DNA of 17,079 nucleotides from Solirubrobacteraceae bacterium (GCA_019683665.1 JADGIB010000037.1:1-17079), one strand, 5' to 3'. Shown: positions 6,657-14,192, numbered from the stretch's first letter. A program made the numbers and translations. The notes: generated by a model not told the origin, from the sequence alone.

Positions 6657-7742
6657 ATGCCGTCTGCCTCCCGTCCGCGCGTCGTCGTCGCCGACGACTC
6701 CGGCCTCATGCGGCGCGTCGTCACCCATGCCCTCGAGAACGAGGGCATCGAGGTCGTCGGCGCCGCCAAGGACGGCGACGAGGCCCTGGAGCTCTGCCGC
6801 CGCCTGCGTCCCGACGCGATGACGCTCGACCTCGCGATGCCGGGGCTCGACGGCATGGGCGTCCTGCGCGCGCTGAAGGACCCGTCGCGGCCGCCGTCGG
6901 AGGTCGTGCCGGTCGTCGTCGTGTCGGCGTTCTCGCCGTCGTTCGGCGCGCGCGCCGTCGACGCGCTCGCCGAGGGCGCGTTCGACCTCGTCGCCAAGCC
7001 GGCGACCGGCGAGCCGCTGTCGCACTTCGTCTCGCAGCTCGGCGACAAGGTCCGCGCCGCAGCCGCCAGCCGCCGCGGCGCGGTCAACGGCGCCGCCCAC
7101 GCCGGGCGGGGGCGGCGGGCCCCGTCGGCGCTGCCGCCGCGGCGCGGCGCCGCCCGCCCGGCCCCCGCCGGGCCGCGCACCGGCCGCTGCGTGGTCATCG
7201 CCAGCTCGACCGGGGGGCCGCGCGCCCTGGCCGAGCTCATGCCGCGCCTGCCCGCGCGCCTCGGCGCGGGGACGCTCATGGTCCAGCACATGCCGGCCGG
7301 GTTCACCGCCTCCCTGGCCCAGCGGCTGGACCGGGCGAGCAAGCTGACGATCAAGGAGGCGACCGGCGACGAGCTGCTGGACCCCGCCGTCGCCCTCCTC
7401 GCCCCCGGCGGGTCGCACCTGCGCCTGACCGAGAGCCGCCGGGCGCGGCTGTCGGACGCCGCGCCGATCGGCGCGCTGCGCCCCCGGGCGGACCTCACGA
7501 TCCAGGACGCGGCCGCGGTCTTCGGCGAGCGCACGCTGCTCGTCGTCCTGACCGGCATGGGCCGCGACGGCCTCGACGGCGCCCGCGAGGTCAAGCGCCG
7601 CGGGGGCCGCATCCTCGTCGAGGCGGAGTCCAGCTGCACCGTCTATGGCATGCCGCGCGCGATCGCCGAGGCCGGCCTGGCCGACGCGGTCCTCGACCTG
7701 CGCGAGCTGCCCGAAGCGATCATCCAGGAGGCCGGCGCATGA
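6657..7742 (+). CDS. cheB: CheB, receptor methylesterase/deamidase with receiver domain
   Basis: The protein has 361 residues in two domains. The receiver domain (about 7-130) has the acidic pair at D13-D14, phospho-acceptor D58 in MTLDLAMPG, and K114 in the KP motif. A 40-residue Ala/Arg/Pro linker follows. The methylesterase domain (about 175-355) holds the catalytic triad: Ser184 in ASSTGG, His211 in VQHMPAGFT and Asp304 in GMGRDGLDG. Phosphorylated by CheA, CheB demethylates or deamidates receptor glutamate/glutamine sites during adaptation. No strong ribosome site is visible before ATG 6657 (only AGG about 13 bases upstream). Its stop overlaps the cheR start (ATGA). The 31-base gap after cheW keeps it in the same operon. 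Confidence 0.96.
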   Translation: MPSASRPRVVVADDSGLMRRVVTHALENEGIEVVGAAKDGDEALELCRRLRPDAMTLDLAMPGLDGMGVLRALKDPSRPPSEVVPVVVVSAFSPSFGARAVDALAEGAFDLVAKPATGEPLSHFVSQLGDKVRAAAASRRGAVNGAAHAGRGRRAPSALPPRRGAARPAPAGPRTGRCVVIASSTGGPRALAELMPRLPARLGAGTLMVQHMPAGFTASLAQRLDRASKLTIKEATGDELLDPAVALLAPGGSHLRLTESRRARLSDAAPIGALRPRADLTIQDAAAVFGERTLLVVLTGMGRDGLDGAREVKRRGGRILVEAESSCTVYGMPRAIAEAGLADAVLDLRELPEAIIQEAGA

Positions 7743-8581
7743 CGCTGCTGCACACGGGCGCCGACGCGTCCGCCACGAAGCCCACGACCCGTCGCGCCGG
7801 CGCCCCCGACGACGAGTACCTCGCCTTCTGCGAGGGCGTGCGGGCGCTGAGCTCGATCGACCTGAGCCAGTACAAGCGCGGCCAGATGGAGCGGCGCATC
7901 CGCTCCTTCGCGCAGCGCAAGGGAAGCACCGGACTGGCCGATTACCTGGACATGCTGCGCGCCAGCAAGGACGAGCTCGAGGACTTCCTCGACCGCATGA
8001 CGATCAACGTCTCGCAGCTCTGGCGCAACCCGGAGCAGTGGGACCTCGTCGGGCGGTCGATCCTGCCCGAGCTCGCCGGGCACGGCCACCCGCTGAGCGT
8101 GTGGTCGGCCGGGTGCTCCTACGGCGCGGAGGCCTACACGGTCGCGGCGCTGTGCCGCGAGCACATCCCGTCGACGCGCGTGCAGATCCGCGGCACCGAC
8201 ATCGACAAGCGCATGATCGAGCGCGCGCGGCGCGGCTGGTTCTCGGCCGAGGACGCCCGCACCGCGCCGCCGGCGATGCTCCAGCGCCACTTCGAGCCGG
8301 TCGACGGCGGCTGGCAGGCGCGCCGCGAGCTCGTCGCGATGTGCACGTTCGAGGTCGGGGACCTCCTGCGCATGCACGTCCCGTCCGAGCGGCTCGACCT
8401 CGTGCTCTGCCGCAACACGGTCATCTACTTCAACGACGAGGTGCGCAACGCGCTGCACGAGCGCCTCGCCCGGTCGCTGCGTCCCGGCGGCTACCTCGTC
8501 ATCGGCTCCACCGAGCGCGTGCAGGACCCCCGCGCGGTGGGCCTCACCCCCGCCCATCCCTTCGTCTACCGCAAGAGCTGA
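7739..8581 (+). CDS. cheR: CheR, SAM-dependent chemoreceptor methyltransferase
   Basis: The protein has 280 residues. A helical N-terminal domain contains DLSQYKRGQMERRIRSFAQR (about 41-60), the region that recognises receptor methylation sites. The SAM-binding catalytic domain follows, with DRMTINVSQLWRNPEQW before it, motif I VWSAGCSYGAEAYTVA, GTDID, and CRNTVIYF. The overall pattern, including the ending GSTERVQDPRAVGLTPAHPF, resembles the Bacillus-type CheR. Motif I is unusual: GCSTGEEPYT is the norm, while this protein reads GCSYGAEAYT, so the Thr, first Glu and Pro are replaced while the second Glu is kept. CheR methylates receptor glutamates and opposes CheB. The start codon overlaps the cheB stop, implying coupled translation of the two opposing enzymes. 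Confidence 0.94.
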   Translation: MTLLHTGADASATKPTTRRAGAPDDEYLAFCEGVRALSSIDLSQYKRGQMERRIRSFAQRKGSTGLADYLDMLRASKDELEDFLDRMTINVSQLWRNPEQWDLVGRSILPELAGHGHPLSVWSAGCSYGAEAYTVAALCREHIPSTRVQIRGTDIDKRMIERARRGWFSAEDARTAPPAMLQRHFEPVDGGWQARRELVAMCTFEVGDLLRMHVPSERLDLVLCRNTVIYFNDEVRNALHERLARSLRPGGYLVIGSTERVQDPRAVGLTPAHPFVYRKS

Positions 8582-8589
8582 GAACCGCC

Positions 8590-10587
8590 ATGGACGTCTC
8601 TGAGTACATGCCCATGTTCCTGGCCGAGGCGCGCGAGCACCTCCAGGAGCTGAACCTGGCCGTCGTCCGCATCGAGGAGACGCCCGACGACCAGGAGACG
8701 GTCAACGAGATCTTCCGGATCGCGCACTCGATGAAGGGCATGAGCGCGACCATGGGGTTCGAGCGCATGGCGGCGCTCACGCACAAGATGGAGGACGTCT
8801 TCGAGCTGCTGCGCCAGCGCTCGGGCGGTCTTCCGCGCGAGGCGATCGACGTCCTCCTGAAGTGCCTCGACACGCTCGAGGCGACCGTCGACGCGATCGA
8901 GGAGACGGGCGCCGAGGACCTCGACCCGACCGAGCTCATCGAGCAGCTCACCGGCCTCGTCCGCGAGCGCACCACCGAGCAGGAGGTCCACCGCAGCGGC
9001 GGGCCCGCGCCGGTGCCGCCGCCGGAGGTCGTCGCCGAGCGCGCCGGCGGGCGGCGCATCGTCCGCGTCGTCGTCGAGCTGACCGAGGACTGCGCGATGC
9101 CGTCGGTCCGCGCGTACATGGTCCTCAACGCGCTCGGCGAGCAGGGCACGGTCCTGTCGTCGGCCCCGGCGATCGAGAAGGTCGACGCCTTCGAGGGCCG
9201 CACGATCGAGGCGTGGCTGGCCGCCGAGGCCCACGACGAGGAGATCGTCGAGGCCGCGCAGCGGATCGCCGACGTCACCGGCGCGCAGGTCGCCGAGATC
9301 TCCCAGGAGACGCTCGACGCCGCCGCCGAGCAGCAGAGGGAGCACCCGCCCGCCGCCGCGTCGGGGCCGGGCGAGCGGCAGGGCGCGGCCGCGGCCGGCG
9401 CCGCCGCCCACAACGGCCACAAGGGCACGACCAGCGTCCGCGTCGACGCCTCGCGCCTCGACCAGCTCATGCACTACATGGGCGAGCTCGTCGTCCACCG
9501 CACCCACGTCGAGTCGCTCGCCTCCCAGGCCGAGGTGCCGGGCCTGCAGCAGGCGATGGCCGACCTCGCCCGCGCCTCCCAGGCGCTGCAGGCGATGGTC
9601 ATGCAGGTGCGGATGATCCCGGTCGAGGCGGTCTTCCTGCGCTTCCCGCGGCTCGTGCGCGACCTGTCGGCCAAGCTCGGCAAGCAGGTCGAGCTGAAGC
9701 TCGTCGGCCAGGACACCGAGCTCGACCGCACCGTCGTCGACGCCCTCGGGGACCCGCTCGTCCACCTCGTCCGCAACGGCCTCGACCACGGCCTGGAGAC
9801 GCCCGAGGAGCGGCTCGCCGCCGGCAAGCCCGAGACCGGCCTGCTCGAGATCTCCGCCGCCCACGCCGGCGGCAACGTCGTCATCAGCGTCCGCGACGAC
9901 GGCCGCGGCATCGACCCCGAGAAGGTCGCCGCCAAGGCCGTCGAGAAGGGGATCATCACCCCCGAGCAGGCCGAGTCGATCGACCAGGCCCGCGCCGCCG
10001 AGCTGCTGTTCGCGCCCGGCTTCTCGACCGCGGAGAGGACGAGCGACATCTCCGGGCGCGGCGTCGGCATGGACGCGGTCCGCACGGTCATCCGCGAGCT
10101 CGGCGGCGACGTCACGTTCGTCTCCGAGAAGGGCGTCGGGACGACCGCGCAGATCCGCCTGCCGCTGACGCTGGCGATCATGTCCGCGCTGCTCGTCGAG
10201 GTCGACGGGCTGCCGTACGCGATCCCGCTGGAGCGCGTCCAGCGCACGGTCCGCCTCGAGGACCACGTCGTGCGCTCCGTCGCCGGCTCGCGCATGCTCG
10301 TCATGCGCGAGGAGGTCTACCCCCTCCTCGACGGCGGCGAGGCGCTCGGCCGCGGCCTGCCGGCCAGCGACACCGACCACGCGGTCATCGTCACGTCCGG
10401 CGACCGGACGATGGCGATCGCCGTCTCGAAGCTCGTCGGCCAGCGCGAGCTGGTGACGCGCCCCCTGCCGTCCGATGTGTCCGACAGCGCGGCCGTGTCC
10501 GGCGGCGCCGTCCTGTCCAGCGGCGAGATCGCCCTCATCGTCGACTGCGACGCCCTGACCACGACCACCGGCCTCATCGCCGCTTAG
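8590..10587 (+). CDS. cheA: CheA, chemotaxis sensor histidine kinase
   Basis: The protein has 665 residues with the full P1-P5 layout. P1 (HPt, about 1-125) has the phosphorylated His46 in IAHSMKGMSATMGF. P2 (about 155-238) has the CheY/CheB-docking fold. A 35-residue Ala/Gly/Gln linker leads to P3 (dimerisation, about 282-345). P4 (ATPase, about 346-525) has the N box HLVRNGLDHG at 392-401, G1 DDGRGID at 436-442 and G2 GRGVGMD at 489-495. P5 (about 530-660) is the CheW-like regulatory domain. CheA autophosphorylates in receptor arrays and passes phosphate to CheY and CheB. The start at ATG 8590 lies 8 bases after the cheR stop and just before the P1 helix; the ribosome site is weak (GAGAA). 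The reading frame is open far upstream but only as a shadow of cheR. Confidence 0.97.
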   Translation: MDVSEYMPMFLAEAREHLQELNLAVVRIEETPDDQETVNEIFRIAHSMKGMSATMGFERMAALTHKMEDVFELLRQRSGGLPREAIDVLLKCLDTLEATVDAIEETGAEDLDPTELIEQLTGLVRERTTEQEVHRSGGPAPVPPPEVVAERAGGRRIVRVVVELTEDCAMPSVRAYMVLNALGEQGTVLSSAPAIEKVDAFEGRTIEAWLAAEAHDEEIVEAAQRIADVTGAQVAEISQETLDAAAEQQREHPPAAASGPGERQGAAAAGAAAHNGHKGTTSVRVDASRLDQLMHYMGELVVHRTHVESLASQAEVPGLQQAMADLARASQALQAMVMQVRMIPVEAVFLRFPRLVRDLSAKLGKQVELKLVGQDTELDRTVVDALGDPLVHLVRNGLDHGLETPEERLAAGKPETGLLEISAAHAGGNVVISVRDDGRGIDPEKVAAKAVEKGIITPEQAESIDQARAAELLFAPGFSTAERTSDISGRGVGMDAVRTVIRELGGDVTFVSEKGVGTTAQIRLPLTLAIMSALLVEVDGLPYAIPLERVQRTVRLEDHVVRSVAGSRMLVMREEVYPLLDGGEALGRGLPASDTDHAVIVTSGDRTMAIAVSKLVGQRELVTRPLPSDVSDSAAVSGGAVLSSGEIALIVDCDALTTTTGLIAA

Positions 10588-10608
10588 AGAAGGAGGGCCC
10601 GCGACGTC

Positions 10609-11196
10609 ATGACCCACTACACCGACATGCAGCTGGACGCGCTGCGCGAGCTGGCGAACATCGGCTCGGGCAACGCGGGCACGGCCCTCTCGGCCATGCT
10701 CGGCCAGCCGGTCGACATCTCCGTGCCGGCGGCCCAGGCGCTGCCGCTGGCCAACGCGGTCGAGGCGGCCGGCGACCCCGAGTCGCCGGCCACCGGCGTC
10801 GTGCTGCCCATCTTCGGCGACATCGACGCGACCGTCGTGCTGCTGTTCCCGCCCGAGGACGAGGCGACCCTCTGCACGCTGCTCGGCGTCCAGCCGGGCA
10901 CCGAGGAGGGCCACAGCGCGCTCGGCGAGATCGGGAACATCCTCGGCTGCTCGTACGTGAACTCGCTGGCCGAGATGACCGGCCTGACGATCGAGCCGCG
11001 CCCGCCCGAGACCGTCGCCGACATGGTCGGGGCGATCCTCGCCTCGGTCCTGGCGGTCCGCGCCGACAGCACCAACCTCGCGCTCGTCATGGACTCGCGC
11101 CTCATCGTCGAGAACCAGGAGTGCGAGCTGACGTTCCTGCTCCTGCCGAGCCTGCAGGGGATCGACGAGCTGCTGCGTCGCCTGGGGCTGGCATGA
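10609..11196 (+). CDS. cheC: CheC, CheY-P phosphatase
   Basis: The protein has 195 residues, close to the family size. Both CheC active-site motifs, [D/S]-x3-E-x2-N-x22-P, are complete: D10, E14, N17, P40 in DALRELANIG, and S103, E107, N110, P133 in SALGEIGNILG. Two intact centres predict an active CheY-P phosphatase, as in Bacillus or Thermotoga CheC. CheC also binds CheD, which links its activity to receptor adaptation, and cheD is the next gene. A strong Shine-Dalgarno, AAGGAGGG (10590-10597), sits 11 bases before the ATG and is the best in the operon, so CheC may be translated more strongly than its neighbours. Gap from cheA: 21 bases. Confidence 0.96.
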   Translation: MTHYTDMQLDALRELANIGSGNAGTALSAMLGQPVDISVPAAQALPLANAVEAAGDPESPATGVVLPIFGDIDATVVLLFPPEDEATLCTLLGVQPGTEEGHSALGEIGNILGCSYVNSLAEMTGLTIEPRPPETVADMVGAILASVLAVRADSTNLALVMDSRLIVENQECELTFLLLPSLQGIDELLRRLGLA

Positions 11197-11233
11197 GCCG
11201 GAGGGCGAGCACGGAGCGCAGGAGCCGGGTGCC

Positions 11234-11746
11234 ATGGCCTCGGTGGTGAGCGGGACCGAGCTCATGGTCCGCATGGGAGAGCTCGCCACGTCGGCCGTGG
11301 TCGGCGAGGTCCTCGTCACCATCGGCCTGGGGTCGTGCGTCGGCGTCGCGCTGGTCGACGCCCGCCGCCCGATCGTCGGCCTGGCGCACGTCATGCTGCC
11401 CGAGTCCACCGGCGACGCCGACGGCCACCCGGTCGCGAAGTTCGCCGACCGCGGCGTGCCGGCGCTGGCGCACGCGGTCACGGCGCTCGGCGCGTCGCGG
11501 CTGGAGGCCGTCATCGTCGGCGGCGCGCAGATGTTCTCGTTCGGCGGGACCGACGGCGCGAACATCGGCGCGCGCAACGAGGCCGCCGTGCGCGAGCAGC
11601 TCGACCGGCTCGGCATCCCGATCCGGGCGGCCGCGACCGGCGGGCGCAAGGGCCGCACGGTGCGCGTCCACGTCCAGGGCGCCCGCGTGACCGTCCGCGA
11701 GGTCGCGGGCGTCGAGCAGGAGCTGTACGGAAGGGGGACCCTGTGA
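11234..11746 (+). CDS. cheD: CheD, chemoreceptor glutamine deamidase and CheC partner
   Basis: The protein has 170 residues, the family size. The catalytic residues fit in spacing and context: Thr29, Cys35 in GLGSCVGV, and His52 in GLAHVMLP, with the 6- and 17-residue spacings of Thermotoga CheD. Further family motifs are KFADRGVPAL, VIVGGAQMF and IGARNEAAV. CheD deamidates receptor glutamines and, when bound to CheC, raises CheC phosphatase activity. The start at ATG 11234 is 37 bases after cheC, with GGAG about 10 bases upstream. A GTG nine residues further in could also start, but the first ATG fits the family better. The stop overlaps the fliM GTG start. Confidence 0.95.
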   Translation: MASVVSGTELMVRMGELATSAVVGEVLVTIGLGSCVGVALVDARRPIVGLAHVMLPESTGDADGHPVAKFADRGVPALAHAVTALGASRLEAVIVGGAQMFSFGGTDGANIGARNEAAVREQLDRLGIPIRAAATGGRKGRTVRVHVQGARVTVREVAGVEQELYGRGTL

Positions 11747-12768
11747 GCGGAGAGCTGCTCAACGACGAGCAGATCGCCAAGCTGTTCGACAAGGCGGCGA
11801 AGGGCAAGCTGCCGGACGTCCCCGTCGCCTCGTCGCGGTCGGCGCGCCGCGCGCACGGCCTGCGCACGATCGACTTCCAGCACCCGACGAAGTTCACCGC
11901 CGACCAGGAGCGGCGCATCAAGCGCGCCCTGGAGCAGTTCTGCCGGACCGCGAACCGGCGGCTGTCGGCCGAGCTGCGCATCGACGTCGAGCTCGAGGTG
12001 ATCGACGTCATGCAGCTCACGTGGTTCAACGCCCACGCGCAGATCCCGTTCGACTCGGTCTGCGGCGTCATCGACGGCGGCGACAGCACCGACGCGCGGA
12101 TGCTGCTGAGCGCCGAGCAGTCGCTCGTCGTGAACTTCGTCGAGCGCCTCCTCGGCGGCACCGGCGAGGTCCGCGAGCGCAAGCTGACCGACATCGACCT
12201 CGTCGTCGCCCGGCGCTTCTTCGCCGCGCTGACCGAGGAGCTGTCGCTCGTGTGGGAGGAGCTGTCGCGCACCGAGCTCGAGCTGCTGCGGCTCGAGAGC
12301 CAGCCGGAGAGCGCGAACGTCGCCAGCCCGAGCGAGCCGACGCTGGCGCTCGTCATGGAGGGCCGCCTGAACCGGCTCTCGTCGACGGTCGTCCTGCTCG
12401 TCCCGTACCGCTCGGCCGGCGCGTTCGTCGACTCGTTCGGCAACGGCGCCGAGGCCGGCGCGCGCGACCCGCGCATCGCCGAGGCCGTCGACGCCGCGCT
12501 GCGGACCGTGTCGGTGCCGGTCCGCGCCGAGGTCGCCGCCACGACCCTCACGCTCGAGGAGGTCCTGGCGCTGCGGCCCGGCGACACGATCAACTTCATG
12601 ACGCCGGCGTCCGCCGGGGTGACGCTGATGGCCGACAAGGTGCCCGTCCACCGCGCCCAGCCCGGGCGCCGCGGGCGCTGGCGCGCCGTCCAGGTCACCG
12701 AGGTCCTCGAGCACGGCGAGGCGGACACCGGCCCGGTCCACGTCGACGGCCAGGGGGTGATCGAGTGA
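11743..12768 (+). CDS. fliM: FliM, flagellar motor switch protein
   Basis: The protein has 341 residues. The N-terminal LLNDEQIAKLFDKA (5-18) aligns with the CheY-P-binding LSQxEIDALL helix but is diverged. The middle CheC-like domain (about 40-235) includes DFQHPTKFT, the usual FDF-x-P-x-x-x region, and ERLLGGTGE at 134-142, the GGxG motif that contacts FliG. The C-terminal SpoA domain (about 255-330) binds FliN/FliY. FliM carries CheY-P signal to the rotor. The start is GTG at 11743, overlapping the cheD stop (GTGA), with AAGGGGG about 7 bases upstream; the reading frame is open further upstream only as a shadow of cheD. It ends overlapping the fliY start. Confidence 0.95.
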   Translation: MSGELLNDEQIAKLFDKAAKGKLPDVPVASSRSARRAHGLRTIDFQHPTKFTADQERRIKRALEQFCRTANRRLSAELRIDVELEVIDVMQLTWFNAHAQIPFDSVCGVIDGGDSTDARMLLSAEQSLVVNFVERLLGGTGEVRERKLTDIDLVVARRFFAALTEELSLVWEELSRTELELLRLESQPESANVASPSEPTLALVMEGRLNRLSSTVVLLVPYRSAGAFVDSFGNGAEAGARDPRIAEAVDAALRTVSVPVRAEVAATTLTLEEVLALRPGDTINFMTPASAGVTLMADKVPVHRAQPGRRGRWRAVQVTEVLEHGEADTGPVHVDGQGVIE

Positions 12769-13670
12769 GCGATGCCGGCGATGCCCTGATGCAGATCGGC
12801 GAGTCCACCGCCGAGGCGGTCATGGGCGTCCTGAAGGTGTTCTGCCCCGAGGAGGGGCAGGTGACCCAGGGCCTCGTCGCGCCGGTGCCGCCGGGCACGC
12901 ACCCGATGGAGGGCGTGCCGGTGCCGGCGGTCGCGACCGGCGTCTCGTTCGTGGACGGCGTCCACGGCGGCAACGTGTTCGTCATGACGGTCAAGGGCGC
13001 CCGCCGCCTGGCCGCGTCGATGATGGGCGCCGAGCTGCCCGAGGACGAGGCGGAGCTGACCGAGCTCGACCTGTCCGCCATGGGCGAGGCGATGAACCAG
13101 ATGATGTCGGCCGCCGCCATGGCCACGAGCACGGTCCTGGGCAAGGAGGTCGAGATCGCGCCGCCGGAGGTGCACCAGTTCTCCGACCCGACCGAGGCGA
13201 TCGCCGCGTACGACCCGACGCCGCACGCGGTCACGGCGCAGTTCTCGATCCTCGGCGAGCCGTGCCGCCTCGTCCTCTTCATCCCGAACGCGTTCATCGT
13301 GCGGATGAACCGCGCTCTGAGCGAGATGACCACCGAGTACGCCGAGTACGAGCAGGGGCCGCTCAGCCCGCTGGTCCGCGACGTCCCGCTGCGGCTGTGG
13401 GCCGAGCTGGGCCGCGTGCGGATGCCCCTGCAGACGCTCGTCGGGCTGCCGCTCGGCGCGGTGGTCGAGCTCGACCACGAGGTCGACGACCCGATCGACC
13501 TCTACGTGGACGACATGCGCTTCGCGACCGGTCACCTCCTCGTGACCGACGACGGCGAATGGGCCGTGCGCATCGAGTCCGTGCACGGCCTGCCCGACGA
13601 GACCCCCCGACAAGCAACCGACCCCCAGTCGCTGACGGCTGGGCCGACAACCACAACCCAAGGAGACTGA
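12765..13670 (+). CDS. fliY: FliY-type switch protein (CheC-like domain plus FliN/SpoA domain)
   Basis: The protein has 301 residues in two domains, shorter than Bacillus FliY (about 378). The CheC-like part (about 5-185) has one complete phosphatase motif: S104, E108, N111 and P134 (S-x3-E-x2-N-x22-P) in LSAMGEAMNQM. The first motif region (IGESTAEAVMG, about 11-21) lacks the Asn, so only one centre is predicted to work. The SpoA/FliN domain is at about 205-275 (VPLRLWAELGRVRMPLQTLV onward), followed by a Thr/Pro-rich tail of about 25 residues. No EIDALL-like CheY-binding peptide is seen at the N-terminus. It is the only FliN-type protein in the window. Start GTG 12765 overlaps the fliM stop (GTGA). 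A name of FliN with an extended N-terminus is also defensible; the active-site motif favours FliY. Confidence 0.9.
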   Translation: MSDAGDALMQIGESTAEAVMGVLKVFCPEEGQVTQGLVAPVPPGTHPMEGVPVPAVATGVSFVDGVHGGNVFVMTVKGARRLAASMMGAELPEDEAELTELDLSAMGEAMNQMMSAAAMATSTVLGKEVEIAPPEVHQFSDPTEAIAAYDPTPHAVTAQFSILGEPCRLVLFIPNAFIVRMNRALSEMTTEYAEYEQGPLSPLVRDVPLRLWAELGRVRMPLQTLVGLPLGAVVELDHEVDDPIDLYVDDMRFATGHLLVTDDGEWAVRIESVHGLPDETPRQATDPQSLTAGPTTTTQGD

Positions 13671-13675
13671 CCGCT

Positions 13676-14035
13676 ATGGCCCGTGTCCTCGTGGTCGACG
13701 ACGCAGCGTTCATGCGAAAGATGGTCACCGACGCCCTGACGAAGGGTGGTCACGAGGTCATCGGCGAGGCCGGCAACGGCGCCGAGGCCGTTGAACGCTG
13801 GCAGGAGCTGCGCCCCGACCTGACCACCCTCGACATCACGATGCCGGAGAAGGACGGCCTCGCCGCCCTGAAGGAGATCATCTCGATCGACCCGTCCGCC
13901 AAGGTCATCATGTGCTCCGCCCTGGGGCAGGAGAGCAAGGTGCTGGAGTCGATCAAGCTCGGCGCCAAGGACTTCGTCGTGAAGCCCTTCCAGCCGGATC
14001 GCGTCCTCGACGCGGTCGCCAAGGCGCTCGCGTAG
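13676..14035 (+). CDS. cheY: CheY, chemotaxis response regulator
   Basis: The protein has 119 residues and is a stand-alone receiver domain. The acidic pair is D8-D9, the phospho-acceptor is D53 in TTLDITMPEKDG, Ser81 takes the conserved Ser/Thr place, and K103 lies in VVKPF. No output domain is present. CheA-P phosphorylates it, and it acts on FliM/FliY to change motor rotation. The Shine-Dalgarno AAGGAG overlaps the end of fliY, 6-9 bases before ATG 13676. The position directly after fliM-fliY and the similarity to Bacillus CheY support the role; a hairpin follows 3 bases after the stop. Confidence 0.95.
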   Translation: MARVLVVDDAAFMRKMVTDALTKGGHEVIGEAGNGAEAVERWQELRPDLTTLDITMPEKDGLAALKEIISIDPSAKVIMCSALGQESKVLESIKLGAKDFVVKPFQPDRVLDAVAKALA

Positions 14036-14038
14036 CCG

Positions 14039-14064
14039 CACCCTCCTGTGACGGCAGGGGGGTG
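14039..14064 (+). terminator. hairpin terminator-like structure after cheY
   Basis: CACCCTCCTG (14039-14048), loop TGACGG, CAGGGGGGTG (14055-14064) form a 10-bp stem with one G-U pair and no mismatch. It starts 3 bases after the cheY stop at the end of the long operon. There is no U-tract, which is common for high-GC organisms, so termination is likely but not certain. Confidence 0.6.
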
Positions 14065-14072
14065 GGGCGCCG

Positions 14073-14136
14073 CCCCCCCCCCCCCCGGCCCCCGCCCCCG
14101 CCCCCCCCCCGGGGGGGGGGGGGGGGGGGGGCCCCC
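14073..14136. repeat. extreme poly-C / poly-G tract
   Basis: The run reads C14, GG, C5, G, C5, G, C10, then G21 (14111-14131), then C5. No A or T occurs in 64 bases. C10 abutting G21 could fold into a perfect C/G hairpin, and both strands carry several G-runs able to form quadruplexes. It lies in the 156-bp gap between cheY and the MFS gene and encodes nothing. It may be a real slippage-prone tract, or a sequencing/assembly artefact, since G homopolymers are a known failure of some read chemistries. Confidence 0.8.
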
Positions 14137-14167
14137 GCCGCCGCACCCCCGTCGTGCCCCGTCCCGT

Positions 14168-14191
14168 CGCGCGACCGGGTAGGGTCGCGCG
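14168..14191. promoter_or_regulatory. perfect 9-bp inverted repeat touching the MFS start: likely operator
   Basis: CGCGCGACC (14168-14176), spacer GGGTAG, GGTCGCGCG (14183-14191). The repeat ends on the base before the GTG start and spans the likely -10 element. A repressor bound here would block transcription directly, as is usual for exporters controlled by TetR- or MarR-type regulators. No regulator gene is visible nearby. Chance palindromes of this type do occur in CG-rich DNA. Confidence 0.4.
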
Positions 14192-14192
14192 G
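14180..14192 (+). promoter_or_regulatory. TAnnnT -10 element of a leaderless MFS transcript
   Basis: TAGGGT (14180-14185) is followed by six bases and then the GTG start at 14192. Actinobacterial leaderless genes typically have TAnnnT about 6-8 bases before a start codon that is also +1. No Shine-Dalgarno precedes the GTG, which fits. No good -35 is seen, also common for this class. Confidence 0.5.

Noticed and set aside
6098..7639. A 513-codon minus-strand frame opposite cheW and cheB
   Set aside because: Ser/Arg/Pro-rich shadow without a recognisable domain, antisense to two well-supported genes.
8566..12741. A 1391-codon open frame on the minus strand, antisense to cheA-cheC-cheD-fliM
   Set aside because: Its translation is dominated by Arg, Asp, Gly, Leu and Val repeats without any domain, and it lies opposite genes with clear motifs. 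Stop-free antisense frames are expected at this GC content.
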